Shown: in pieces, positions 53,023 through 63,999 of the stretch | Layout: each line of letters starts with the position of its first letter | Position numbering within the stretch: position 1 is the stretch's first letter | DNA from: Pseudocitrobacter corydidari | Lineage (GTDB): Bacteria > Pseudomonadota > Gammaproteobacteria > Enterobacterales > Enterobacteriaceae | Length of the DNA stretch: 64,000 nucleotides | NCBI RefSeq assembly: GCF_021172065.1 | Contig: NZ_CP087880.1 | Location: forward strand, 2,766,583 to 2,830,582 | Direction: 5' to 3' | Translations under genes and position numbers: made by a program | The notes under the pieces: generated by a model | What the model was told of the DNA's origin: nothing | What the model saw: only the letters and a program-made list of their open reading frames with translations | Database searches by the model: none

Positions 53023-54087
53023 TTGAAGACAATCTTAAAAACGCTGGCCATCTGCGTAATGGCGGGTGGTCTGGTAGCTCAGTCGGTATACGCCGAACCG
53101 CTGGTCATTCAGGAACAGGGAAGCTTTTCTGCGGGTGGCACCATCATTACCGCGCCAGGAACGTTTGACGCGAAAAAGCCTCTGGATTCTGCTGGCCAAA
53201 CCTATCATGGCGATCATGCGTCTGTGTTCTACCAGATTCCGGAAAATCCGCATAAATATCCTATCGTCATGCTGCACGGCGCAGGTCAGTTCTCGCGCAC
53301 CTGGGAAAGCACCCCGGATGGTCGCGAAGGGTTCCAGAACATATTCCTGCGTCGCGGGTTCTCAACCTATCTTGTCGATCAGCCACGCCGGGGCAGCGCC
53401 GGACGCACAACGGTAGAAGGTACGGTTACGCCTAAACCGGATGAACAGCTATGGTTCAACCAGTTCCGCGTTGGCGTGTGGCCTGAGTATTTTAAAGGCG
53501 TTCAGTTCTCTCACGACAAAGAGGCGTTGAATCAGTATTTCCGTCAAATGACCCCGAATACCGGGCCGTTTGATATCAATGTTATCTCTGATGCGATGTC
53601 CGCCGTCGTGGACAATTCCGGCCCAGCAATCCTCTTCACCCACTCTCAGGGTGGCGGACCGGGCTGGTACACGGCGATGAAAAACGACAAGGTCAAAGCC
53701 ATTGTCGCCTTTGAGCCCGGCAGCAGCTTTGTCTTCCCGAAAAAAGAACTCCCTGCCCCTATGCCAAGCGCGTTTGACACGCTGAAGGGTGAGCCAGTGC
53801 CGATGGAGCAGTTTATGGCACTGACCAAAATCCCGATTCTGATTATTTACGGCGATAACATACCGGATAAGCCCGTCGCCATGCCCGCGCAGGACAGCTG
53901 GCGCGTACGTCTGGCGATGGCACGTGAGTGGCGTGACGTGGTGAACAAGCATGGCGGGGATGTCACTGTGACGCATCTGCCTGAAGTGGGAATCAAAGGG
54001 AATACCCACTTCCCGTTCTCTGATCTCAATAATGTGCAGATTGCTGACCTGGTGAGTCAGTTTTTGAAAGAGAAAAATCTGCAGTAG
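53023..54087 (+). CDS. Exported alpha/beta hydrolase, 354 aa
   Basis: This protein has a signal peptide (TLAICVMAGGLVAQSVYA) and an alpha/beta-hydrolase fold: YPIVMLHGAGQFSRTWE (oxyanion region), STYLVDQPRRGSAGRT, nucleophile serine in ILFTHSQGGGPGWY and a histidine near the C-terminus in KGNTHFPFSD. I prefer the TTG start at 53023, because GAGG lies upstream and the product then starts with a normal signal peptide; ATG at 52987 is the alternative. Related proteins are annotated as esterases. It follows the Tat flavodoxin gene and probably belongs to its transcript. Confidence 0.8.
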   Translation: MKTILKTLAICVMAGGLVAQSVYAEPLVIQEQGSFSAGGTIITAPGTFDAKKPLDSAGQTYHGDHASVFYQIPENPHKYPIVMLHGAGQFSRTWESTPDGREGFQNIFLRRGFSTYLVDQPRRGSAGRTTVEGTVTPKPDEQLWFNQFRVGVWPEYFKGVQFSHDKEALNQYFRQMTPNTGPFDINVISDAMSAVVDNSGPAILFTHSQGGGPGWYTAMKNDKVKAIVAFEPGSSFVFPKKELPAPMPSAFDTLKGEPVPMEQFMALTKIPILIIYGDNIPDKPVAMPAQDSWRVRLAMAREWRDVVNKHGGDVTVTHLPEVGIKGNTHFPFSDLNNVQIADLVSQFLKEKNLQ

Positions 54088-54118
54088 CCGTTTTAGAAAT
54101 CACCTAAATCGTTTAAAA

Positions 54119-54144
54119 GAGCGCCCAACCCATAGTGGGCGCTC
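54119..54144 (-). terminator. Terminator between convergent hydrolase and MFS genes
   Basis: The 9-bp perfect stem GAGCGCCCA/TGGGCGCTC has an 8-base loop. On the minus strand it is followed by TTTTAAA, so it mainly serves the MFS gene at 54160. Confidence 0.75.
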
Positions 54145-54159
54145 ATCGCCTTGGGTAAC

Positions 54160-55332
54160 TTATTCAAGTACCGGCAAAATATAATCTTTACGCGCACTTT
54201 GCCACGCAAGAACAGCGAGGCCCAACGCAATGAAGGACAGAATCGCGCCCGCCCAGTTCGGTGAGGCCAGTCCAAACCCGGCGGCAATGGTTACCCCACC
54301 GGCCCATGCCCCCAGTGCATTTCCCAGATTAAACATGCCGATATTGACCGAGGCCGCCATTGTTGGGGCTCCCGCATGGCTGGCGCGCTCCATCACCAGT
54401 TTCTGAATCGGTGAGACTGTTGCGAAGCCGAATGCCGCCATCAGGAATACTGAGATGCCGGCAACCCACTGGCTTTCAACACCAGCCCAGAATACCAGCA
54501 GCACCAGTCCCTGAGCCGCGAGGGTGACGAACAGCGTGCCAAACAGAGAGCGGTCAGCAAAGCGCCCACCAATCCAGTTGCCAACGGCAAGCCCCAGACC
54601 AAACAGCACCATTAACCCCGCCACGCCGCCTGCAGAGAAACCGGCCTCCTGCACCATCATTGGCGCAATGTAGGTAATTGAGGTGAAAAAGGCGGCCGGG
54701 CCGAAAATCGTGATCCCCATGACCAACAGCACCTGCGGGTCAACAAACGCTCTAAGTTCGTTACGTAAAGCAATCGCTTTGCCTTTCGCAATATGCGGAA
54801 CCAGCACGGCTATGCTTGCCATCGTCAGCACTCCGATACCGGCAATGATCCAGAATACCAGCCGCCAGCTAAAAGTTTGCGCAAGCCAGGTACCCGCCGG
54901 AACGCCAAGCAGATTGGCTAATGTCAGCCCCGAAAACATAAAGGCAATGGCGCTTGCCTGACGTCCTGGTGCCACCAGCGATGCGGCTATAATCGAGCCG
55001 ATACCAAAAAAGGCCCCGTGATTAAATGAGGTGATAATACGGCCGATAATCGCTATCTCCATTGTCGGCGCTATGGCCGTAATGATATTACCGATCGTAA
55101 AGATACCCGCCAGCGCAATCAGCATGGCCTTGCGGGGGATCTTCGCGCCGACAATCGTTAACAGCGGTGCACCAATAAATACGCCCAGCGCGTATGACGT
55201 CGCCATCATTCCCGCTTTCGGGATACTGACGCTAAATTCTGCGGCGATTTGTGGGAGGATCCCGGCGATGACAAATTCCGTCAGGCCGATACCAAATGCG
55301 CCCACGGCGAGGGCGAAAAGTGCGATAGGCAT
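54160..55332 (-). CDS. YdhP-like MFS transporter (DHA1 family)
   Basis: This 390-residue, 12-helix transporter starts MPIALFALAVGAFGIGLTEFVIAGILPQIA, the typical AraJ/YdhP-family opening. It has LGVFIGAPLLTIVGAKIPRKAML (motif A-like) and NHGAFFGIGSIIAASLV. Such proteins export sugars, purine analogues, drugs or metabolites; the substrate is not predictable. It is divergent from an Lrp-type regulator gene, which probably controls it. Confidence 0.85.
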   Translation of the reverse strand: MPIALFALAVGAFGIGLTEFVIAGILPQIAAEFSVSIPKAGMMATSYALGVFIGAPLLTIVGAKIPRKAMLIALAGIFTIGNIITAIAPTMEIAIIGRIITSFNHGAFFGIGSIIAASLVAPGRQASAIAFMFSGLTLANLLGVPAGTWLAQTFSWRLVFWIIAGIGVLTMASIAVLVPHIAKGKAIALRNELRAFVDPQVLLVMGITIFGPAAFFTSITYIAPMMVQEAGFSAGGVAGLMVLFGLGLAVGNWIGGRFADRSLFGTLFVTLAAQGLVLLVFWAGVESQWVAGISVFLMAAFGFATVSPIQKLVMERASHAGAPTMAASVNIGMFNLGNALGAWAGGVTIAAGFGLASPNWAGAILSFIALGLAVLAWQSARKDYILPVLE

Positions 55333-55416
55333 TGCAACTCCATTATTCGTTTTGTGGCTTAATAATATTAGGTAGAATTAAGTATATTCATACTTTCATT
55401 CAGATTGAGAAGCCCT

Positions 55417-55923
55417 ATGAGCGCATTTGATAAAGAAAAAGATGGTATTCGGCAGACGAGACATAAACCGGCGGAACTGGATGCCATTGACCGAAAAATA
55501 TTAAGTGCCCTGGCAGAGGACGCAAGTCGCAGCTACACGGAATTGAGCGAGATTGTGAATTTATCGGCTCCGGCAGTTCACGATCGCGTAAAACGACTGA
55601 AGCGTGATGGAGTGATCAAGGGTACCGTGGCGGTCCTGGACGGCTGCAAGCTGGGAAGGACGCTGTTAACGTTCTTGGTCATTGATACCAGTAGCTATCA
55701 GGCGACGCGCGCCCTTTTGCAGTTCACCAGCCGCAAGGAAGTGGAAGAATTGCACACCGTTGCCGGGGACGGCTGTGTCTTTATTAAAGTACGCGCTGCC
55801 GATACCGAATCGCTGGAGAATTTCCTGATGGAGATTCAGAGCCTTGAAGGTGTTCGCTCTGTTCGCAGCTATATCGCGCTTTCAACGTTCCTGGAGCGTG
55901 GCCCATCTCCTGATTCAGCTTGA
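55417..55923 (+). CDS. Lrp/AsnC-family transcriptional regulator
   Basis: This 168-residue regulator has an N-terminal winged helix (LDAIDRKILSALAEDASRSYTELSEIVNLSAPAVHDRVKRLKRDGVI) and a RAM/AsnC ligand domain with the GDGCVFIKVRAADTESLENFLMEIQSLEGV pattern. ATG 55417 follows GAGAAG and is preferred to an upstream TTG. It is divergent from the MFS gene, a common regulator/exporter arrangement. Confidence 0.88.
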   Translation: MSAFDKEKDGIRQTRHKPAELDAIDRKILSALAEDASRSYTELSEIVNLSAPAVHDRVKRLKRDGVIKGTVAVLDGCKLGRTLLTFLVIDTSSYQATRALLQFTSRKEVEELHTVAGDGCVFIKVRAADTESLENFLMEIQSLEGVRSVRSYIALSTFLERGPSPDSA

Positions 55924-56076
55924 TAAATGCATTATTGCCAAGGATAACTCTGCTCTCTTAAAAAAGGTCTGCTGTGAGCGAGAAGCGGACTTCAACGAGG
56001 TGGCAATGTATTCATGCTCCGCAATAGGCTATGTTTATCAATTCTGAAACCATAGCAATGGAGCCTCAGTCAAGAA

Positions 56077-56787
56077 ATGAGCTTGCCGGATAACCTAGAG
56101 AACCTCCCTGTTGTACTCATTCCAGGATTTATGCTTGATGAAACATTATGGGACGATTTTATCGCTGCATTTCCCGATAGTAGACGCTTTATTCCTGTGA
56201 GCCTGAATGGGGGAACAACAATCCAGGATATTGCCGCCAACATAGCCCAGAAACTACCTGAGCGTTTTGTTCTGGCAGGTTTTTCGTTGGGTGGCTACGT
56301 AGCCAGAGCTATTTATGAAGCTTTTCCGGAACGGACAGCGGCTATGATTCTCATTGCTACCTCTCTCAGAGAAGATTCACCAGAGCAGAAAAAAACACGC
56401 ATAGCGACTGCGGTTACTCATTCCTCCAGAGCATTCAGTGGACTGAGCACCATGGCAATTAGAAAGTCGCTTCACGCTGATCTTGCCGATAATACGCCCC
56501 TTATTGATAAAATCCGTGACATGGGAAAAAGGCTGGGAGCACATGCATTCAGTGTCCAGTCAGGGCTAAACCGTGAGCGAATAACGTTAAAACCAGTTTC
56601 ATGCCCGACCTATGTCATTGCAGCTGAACATGACCGGCTGCGTTCAAAAGAGGAGGCAGAAGAACTGGCCAAGCTAACCGGCACCCGTGCTGTTTATATT
56701 GACGGCTGTGGGCATCTTATTCCTCTGGAGAAACCGTATGAATTGGCCCAACTCATGTACGTATGGCTCAATAAAAAAGACCTTTGA
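56077..56787 (+). CDS. Alpha/beta hydrolase, 236 aa, cytoplasmic
   Basis: This protein has a compact alpha/beta fold without a signal peptide: LPVVLIPGFMLDETLWDDF (oxyanion region), nucleophile serine in VLAGFSLGGYVARAIYE, acidic residue in VIAAEHDRLRSKEEA and histidine in DGCGHLIPLEKP. It resembles carboxylesterase/BioH-like small hydrolases; the substrate is unknown. It is flanked by dispersed hairpin elements and has no operon partner, so it may have arrived as an isolated insertion. Confidence 0.82.
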   Translation: MSLPDNLENLPVVLIPGFMLDETLWDDFIAAFPDSRRFIPVSLNGGTTIQDIAANIAQKLPERFVLAGFSLGGYVARAIYEAFPERTAAMILIATSLREDSPEQKKTRIATAVTHSSRAFSGLSTMAIRKSLHADLADNTPLIDKIRDMGKRLGAHAFSVQSGLNRERITLKPVSCPTYVIAAEHDRLRSKEEAEELAKLTGTRAVYIDGCGHLIPLEKPYELAQLMYVWLNKKDL

Positions 56788-56932
56788 AACTGCGAACTAA
56801 GCACCTGGTCGCGTTTTTTTAAATGTCCGCTCCTGGCACGGAGCGAACGAACGAATGCAACTGAATGTCTGCTGTGAGCGAAATGCGGTCTGGAACGAAT
56901 GGTTAACCCTCATAAATCATAAATCATAAATC

Positions 56933-57334
56933 ATGAAAAATATCGAAGAGTTACGTGCAGAACTTGTCAAAATCGGTGAAAGAATTGGAGGTGGAATAAG
57001 ACCCAATTATTACTTCACCATCCCTGATATACCTGACGGTATGGCGACTCCATACCTGGAAATTCATGGCAAAGAATATCATTTCATTGTCAATGAAAGA
57101 GGTGCCGAAATAGCTCGTAAAGTGACCCTTAGTGATGATGAGATTCTTTATTGGTTTGTTGAGTGTGGTGTGGCTGGTCTGGCTACAGAGTATGCAGCCA
57201 TGAATAGCTCACCTGAAATGGAATTCAGGTATGTTTATTTTCGTAAACAATATAGTTTAATGCTCTCCATCAAACCTGAATGGGCAACAAGGAAGCGCAG
57301 AGAATTTACAGAAATCCTTAGCAGACAGGTTTAA
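56933..57334 (+). CDS. Imm63-like immunity protein, 133 aa
   Basis: This acidic small protein contains YLEIHGKEYHFIVNERGAEIARKVTLSDDEILYWFVECGVAGLATEYAAMN, then FRYVYFRKQYSLMLSIKPEWATRKRREF, a layout I recognise as the Imm63 family of polymorphic-toxin immunity proteins. No toxin gene lies beside it. It may be an orphan that protects against toxins of neighbours or a remnant of a toxin cassette. AT-rich codon use and flanking hairpin elements fit acquisition. Confidence 0.6.
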   Translation: MKNIEELRAELVKIGERIGGGIRPNYYFTIPDIPDGMATPYLEIHGKEYHFIVNERGAEIARKVTLSDDEILYWFVECGVAGLATEYAAMNSSPEMEFRYVYFRKQYSLMLSIKPEWATRKRREFTEILSRQV

Positions 57335-57509
57335 AAAGGTCACAGAATTTCTCAGAAACGTCGTGATCATCAGTTTGATTCAAGCATCAATGCTCCCACA
57401 ACTCAGCATCCAACGTCCGCTCCTGGCATAAAGCCGACCTTCAGCCCTCCCTAAAAATTAATGAACACATCTAATAAACCCTAGCTAATTACCCCATCTA
57501 ATCGAATAA

Positions 57510-60392
<2,883 letters not shown>

Positions 60393-60501
60393 TCATGAAG
60401 GGTATTCATAGACACAATCATTTTAGCCCTATTACTGACAATAATGATAATTGATATTCTGACCGTATCGAAAATAAGTCCGAATTATCAGAAGGTTTAA
60501 C

Positions 60502-61275
60502 ATGAAAATACTCATTGCTGGCGCGACAGGAAGTATTGGTCTTCATGTCGTGAATACCGCTATTGAAATGGGCCATCAGCCCGTGGCACTGGTCAGAAAT
60601 AAACGCAAAGTAAAATTGCTTCCTCGTGGAACTGATGTTTTTTATGGCGATGTTTCAATGCCGGAAACACTCACCGAATTGCCGAAAGATATTGATGCCA
60701 TCATCTTCACGCTCGGTTCTGATGGTCAGGGTCGTATTGGTGCCAGGGCGATCGATTACGGCGGAGTGCGTAATATTTTACGAATTTTCAAGGATACGCC
60801 TGTTCGTATCAGCCTGATGACGACGATTGGCGTGACTGAACGACTAAGCACCTGGAATCAACGTACTGAGGTTCATGACTGGAAAAGACGTGCCGAACGT
60901 CTGGTCAGGGCAAGTGGTCATCCCTATACCATCGTCAGGCCCGGCTGGTTTGATTACAACAATGATGATGAACACAGAATTGTTATGCTTCAGGGGGATC
61001 GTCGCCACGCAGGGACACCGGAAGATGGTGTGATTTCCCGGGAGCAAATCGCCCAGGTTCTGGTCAATGCCCTGACCAACGATGAGGCAAAAAATAAAAC
61101 GTTCGAGCTAGTGGCTGAGCGAGGCGAAGCACAGCAGGATCTTACCCCACTGTTTGCAGACCTGAAGACTGATGATCCACAGAAAAATGATGGGGTTTTG
61201 GACATAGACAATATGTCTCTGCGTGAAGAACCTGAGTGCATTATCAAAGAGCTGAACCTGTATTCAAAAAATTAA
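60502..61275 (+). CDS. NmrA-like NAD(P)-binding oxidoreductase
   Basis: This 257-residue protein has an atypical SDR fold: KILIAGATGSIGLHVVNTAIEMGHQPVALVRNKRK (GxxGxxG NADP site with following Arg), FYGDVSMPETL and RPGWFDYNNDDEH. Atypical SDRs of this type act as redox sensors, reductases or epimerases. It is divergent from the LysR gene, its likely regulator. AAGG precedes ATG. A regulatory box for the next gene starts just after its stop. Confidence 0.87.
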   Translation: MKILIAGATGSIGLHVVNTAIEMGHQPVALVRNKRKVKLLPRGTDVFYGDVSMPETLTELPKDIDAIIFTLGSDGQGRIGARAIDYGGVRNILRIFKDTPVRISLMTTIGVTERLSTWNQRTEVHDWKRRAERLVRASGHPYTIVRPGWFDYNNDDEHRIVMLQGDRRHAGTPEDGVISREQIAQVLVNALTNDEAKNKTFELVAERGEAQQDLTPLFADLKTDDPQKNDGVLDIDNMSLREEPECIIKELNLYSKN

Positions 61276-61288
61276 ACAATCTACAACC

Positions 61289-61315
61289 CTGACAATTTTG
61301 TCATATAGCAGTCAG
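61289..61315 (+). promoter_or_regulatory. Response-regulator box 5 (DUF1471 gene)
   Basis: CTGACA, ATTT, TGTCAT, N6, GTCAG, with TATATT 48 bases from the box start. It has the same spacing as boxes 1-4, although it lies 13-14 kb from the regulator genes. It ends 101 bases before the DUF1471 gene. Confidence 0.65.
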
Positions 61316-61416
61316 CCTCATGACAGCTTAAGTCTGTATATTTGAATGTACAGAGGGAGATAGTTCCCCTGATACGAGCCCAGTTTCAAACACAAATTTT
61401 AAAAAAGGTATTAGAT

Positions 61417-61668
61417 ATGAAATCACTACTTATTACTTCATTGGTCATGGGATTTATTACAGTGAATGCCGCATCTGCCGCTCAGGAAATTAACCATGCA
61501 GATGGGAAAGAAAAGATCGGTGTAGTCTCAGCCAGCAATGCCTATACGCTTGATGATTTATCGAATGCGCTCTCTCGTAAGGCTGATGAGCAAGGAGCAA
61601 CGTCGTTCAAAATTCTGTCAACCACGGGGAATAACCGGCTGCACGGGGTTGCTGAAATCTATAAGTAA
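61417..61668 (+). CDS. DUF1471 (YdgH/BhsA/McbA-like) periplasmic peptide, 83 aa
   Basis: The signal peptide (SLLITSLVMGFITVNAASAA) is followed by the DUF1471 domain: KEKIGVVSASNAYTLDDLSNALSRKADEQGATSFKILSTTGNNRLHGVAEIYK. Such proteins (BhsA, McbA, YhcN) respond to acid, peroxide, copper and other envelope stresses. The start at 61417 matches the signal peptide; an upstream frame is not credible. Its promoter carries the fifth copy of the two-component box, tying it to the CusR-like regulon. Confidence 0.9.
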   Translation: MKSLLITSLVMGFITVNAASAAQEINHADGKEKIGVVSASNAYTLDDLSNALSRKADEQGATSFKILSTTGNNRLHGVAEIYK

Positions 61669-61724
61669 ATCATTAGCATCCTGAGCAGGATGTGTTTCAG
61701 CCCTCTTATAGCGAGCGTCGATTT

Positions 61725-62060
61725 ATGTTCAGAACAGAAGACATCATCGATGAGATAATTCAATGGATTGATTCAAACATACATAAACCGCTGAAGATAG
61801 AGGATGTTGCCGCACGAGCAGGATACTCCAAGTGGCATCTTCAGCGGATTTTTGTGCAGGTGAGAGAAGTTAGCCTTGGGAAGTACATAAGAGATACGAA
61901 ACTTAGGCTTGCAGCAAAAGATCTTATCGAGACTAATGAGCCAGTGATGGTTATCGCCTTTAAATATGGATTCGATTCACAACAGACTTTTACTCGGGTT
62001 TTCTCTAAAAAATATAAATTGCCACCATTGAGATATAGGAACGCTGAAAAGACAAGATAA
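61725..62060 (+). CDS. SoxS/MarA/RamA-like AraC-family regulator
   Basis: This 111-residue single-domain AraC/XylS protein has two helix-turn-helices: LKIEDVAARAGYSKWHLQRIFVQ and PVMVIAFKYGFDSQQTFTRVFSKKYKLPPLRYR. Size and sequence style match the MarA/SoxS/Rob/RamA group, which activates efflux and oxidative-stress genes. It is not a clear orthologue of any of them. The start at MFRTEDIID is supported by the family N-terminus. It lies 57 bases after the DUF1471 gene. Confidence 0.88.
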   Translation: MFRTEDIIDEIIQWIDSNIHKPLKIEDVAARAGYSKWHLQRIFVQVREVSLGKYIRDTKLRLAAKDLIETNEPVMVIAFKYGFDSQQTFTRVFSKKYKLPPLRYRNAEKTR

Positions 62061-62179
62061 ATAAATACTTCTTAATTGTATTTACAGCCCTCAAAATAAA
62101 GTTATTCGCAAAAAAAACACATGAATAAAAAAATAAATATGAAACGCGAACATTTTCGCGCTTCATATTTTTCAGGGAT

Positions 62180-63943
62180 TTATTCAGTAAGCTGACAAGT
62201 ATCAACATAGATATCAAGATTCAGATCCAACGGTTTGGATAAAAATGTTCTCTCGTGTTTCCCATCACCAATAAAGAATAAGTTCGTATCATCTGGAAAA
62301 TATCTGTCCTTGATATTTTTAACTCTAGCCCGTCGAAATGCACTAACCTCTTTACCATCTTTCAAGAGTTTATCTTCAGAATATTCAGAAATTGATATAA
62401 ATGATTGAGTATCCTTTGGAAGGTTCTTTCCTACAAAGGAAAGTATAAGGTCAAAGTTCCTATCATCGATGTCCTCCTTAAGAATTGCGTCTAACATAAA
62501 TGGAAGTCGATGTATATTCTCACTTTTGCTTATCAAATCATTTAATGCAAAATGATAAGACATTACTGTTTTGTGAAGCTCAACCCCTTGAAAAGGGAAT
62601 GAATTAATTTTATAAAGGTTAGTATATCTTTCTTCTTTTACATTAAACAATTGCATCTCATTGAGATATTTTTGAAAAATATCTTTGAAATCTTTTTCTT
62701 TGTGGGATCGCTCTACAAAAAGAGACTGCTCCTCACCCATCTCACCTATCAACTCTTTAATCTCATCAGATCTCTTCGTGTGTTCCTCTATCTCGTTGTG
62801 AATGTTATTCAATAAGCGTACATTTGCCTTATTATCGATCCATTCATTAACGGATACTGTTTGTGATTTTTTCTCAAGAAAATAGGAGTACTTTGACGAT
62901 ATTTCAATTTCTAGTTTTTTAATTTTTGTAAGAGAGGAGTTAATGTCGGACTGCGTACTTTGAATCTTAATATTTAACTGCTCTAATAATTTATCTGTAT
63001 CATTTATGTTTTGATGAAAACCATATAAGCCTTCTAAAGAATATGGCAATATTTGCGTACATGCAGGGCAACGATCAACATTATTATAATTTTGATGTTT
63101 AATGTTTCTTTTAGTTCTTTTAAGGATCTTGATATGATTTTTTGTTAATGATAACTTATTACTCAGATTAGTATAAATATCACGTTCTTCATCTAAGAGT
63201 GCCACCAAATGTATATAGCTATCAATGTATCTTTGAGCTTCTTCACCGAACTCCTCATCCAACAATTTAGAAATAACCAAGCGAGGTTCATTACTATATT
63301 TATTTAATGAAGAGATTTTCGATTGAAGTTGAAGTCGCTCTTTTGTTAGTTGATAAAAAGACTCTTTATCAAAGGAATTCTCTATACCAAGATAGTAATC
63401 AAGATATGTATCTTTGAAGTCCTTATAAAATCCGAGATTAGAGAACGACTCCCTTAAATAAACCCAACCGACTGATTGGGAAATATAATAGGGAAGAAAA
63501 ATACATTCTATTGATGCTGTTTTTAGTTCACCTTTCTGTTCAAGAAGCATACCAAAACCAAACAACTGAGATAATTTATCTTTAAGTTTCACATGTTCAA
63601 ATCGACTATCAGCATCTATTCCATTAAAACTTACAATACTCCCACCGTCCTCTTTTAAATATATAACCCCTGCCTCTCTCAATATTACATACTTCTTCTC
63701 TACACTTTTTTTTGTGATACTAAAATCCAATCTAAATATAGGATTGTATCGAATTATTTCGTTTAATCCATCTTTAACATCATTAATTCCAAAGGTGAAT
63801 AAAATACTCTGCAACAGAGTGCTTTTACCTGAGGTATTACATCCACTGATTATATTTACCCCATTCGAAAACCTCTGGTCAAAATATACATTATGACTTT
63901 CAGAGACGACAAACAATCTATCAAACTTTATAATGGTCTTCAT
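62180..63943 (-). CDS. SMC/Rad50-like ATPase with zinc-hook motif, probable defence ATPase
   Basis: This 587-residue protein, distinctly AT-rich relative to its left neighbours, has Walker A GCNTSGKST (residues 34-42) in the N-terminal lobe. Long coiled-coil-rich arms run from about 195 to 440 around a CxxC hook (RCPACTQ, Cys292 and Cys295). A C-terminal lobe has Walker B-like LPFMLDAI (Asp485) and a DTQSFISIS switch region. No canonical LSGGQ is seen. The architecture matches small SMC/RecN-like ATPases of ABC-three-component and related anti-phage systems. The partner gene ends 8 bases upstream, at the window edge. The function is inference; DNA repair is an alternative. Confidence 0.75.
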   Translation of the reverse strand: MKTIIKFDRLFVVSESHNVYFDQRFSNGVNIISGCNTSGKSTLLQSILFTFGINDVKDGLNEIIRYNPIFRLDFSITKKSVEKKYVILREAGVIYLKEDGGSIVSFNGIDADSRFEHVKLKDKLSQLFGFGMLLEQKGELKTASIECIFLPYYISQSVGWVYLRESFSNLGFYKDFKDTYLDYYLGIENSFDKESFYQLTKERLQLQSKISSLNKYSNEPRLVISKLLDEEFGEEAQRYIDSYIHLVALLDEERDIYTNLSNKLSLTKNHIKILKRTKRNIKHQNYNNVDRCPACTQILPYSLEGLYGFHQNINDTDKLLEQLNIKIQSTQSDINSSLTKIKKLEIEISSKYSYFLEKKSQTVSVNEWIDNKANVRLLNNIHNEIEEHTKRSDEIKELIGEMGEEQSLFVERSHKEKDFKDIFQKYLNEMQLFNVKEERYTNLYKINSFPFQGVELHKTVMSYHFALNDLISKSENIHRLPFMLDAILKEDIDDRNFDLILSFVGKNLPKDTQSFISISEYSEDKLLKDGKEVSAFRRARVKNIKDRYFPDDTNLFFIGDGKHERTFLSKPLDLNLDIYVDTCQLTE

Positions 63944-63951
63944 GACTTACC

Positions 63952-63999
63952 TTAATCATAGCACTCAACGTACGAACACAGAACTGCAAAAAACATATC
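63952..63999 (-). CDS. 3' end of the gene preceding the ATPase (partial)
   Basis: In the minus-strand frame ending with TAA at 63954-63952 the last residues read DMFFAVLCSYVECYD. The stop lies 8 bases before the ATPase ATG, the spacing of an operon. Only 15 codons are inside the window, so identity is unknown. A middle-component protein of an ABC-three-component system would be a testable guess. Confidence 0.45.
   Translation of the reverse strand, partial: DMFFAVLCSYVECYD

Larger units (their letters stand above)
55967..57438. repeat. Dispersed GTC(C/T)GCT hairpin elements, four copies
   Basis: Four ~24-base elements of the form GTC(C/T)GCT-N8/10-AGCGGAC-like lie at 55967-55990, 56825-56848, 56867-56890 and 57415-57438, each an imperfect hairpin. 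Two share GTCTGCTGTGAGCGA and two share GTCCGCTCCTGGCA. They bracket the alpha/beta-hydrolase gene (56077) and the Imm63-like gene (56933). Similar short elements are scattered in enterobacterial genomes; their nature is not established to my knowledge. Confidence 0.6.

Noticed and set aside
60436..60470. Possible sixth response-regulator box upstream of the NmrA-like gene (CTGACAATAATGATA)
   Set aside because: Only the first half-site fits. The second is degenerate and no GTCAG occurs at the fixed distance.
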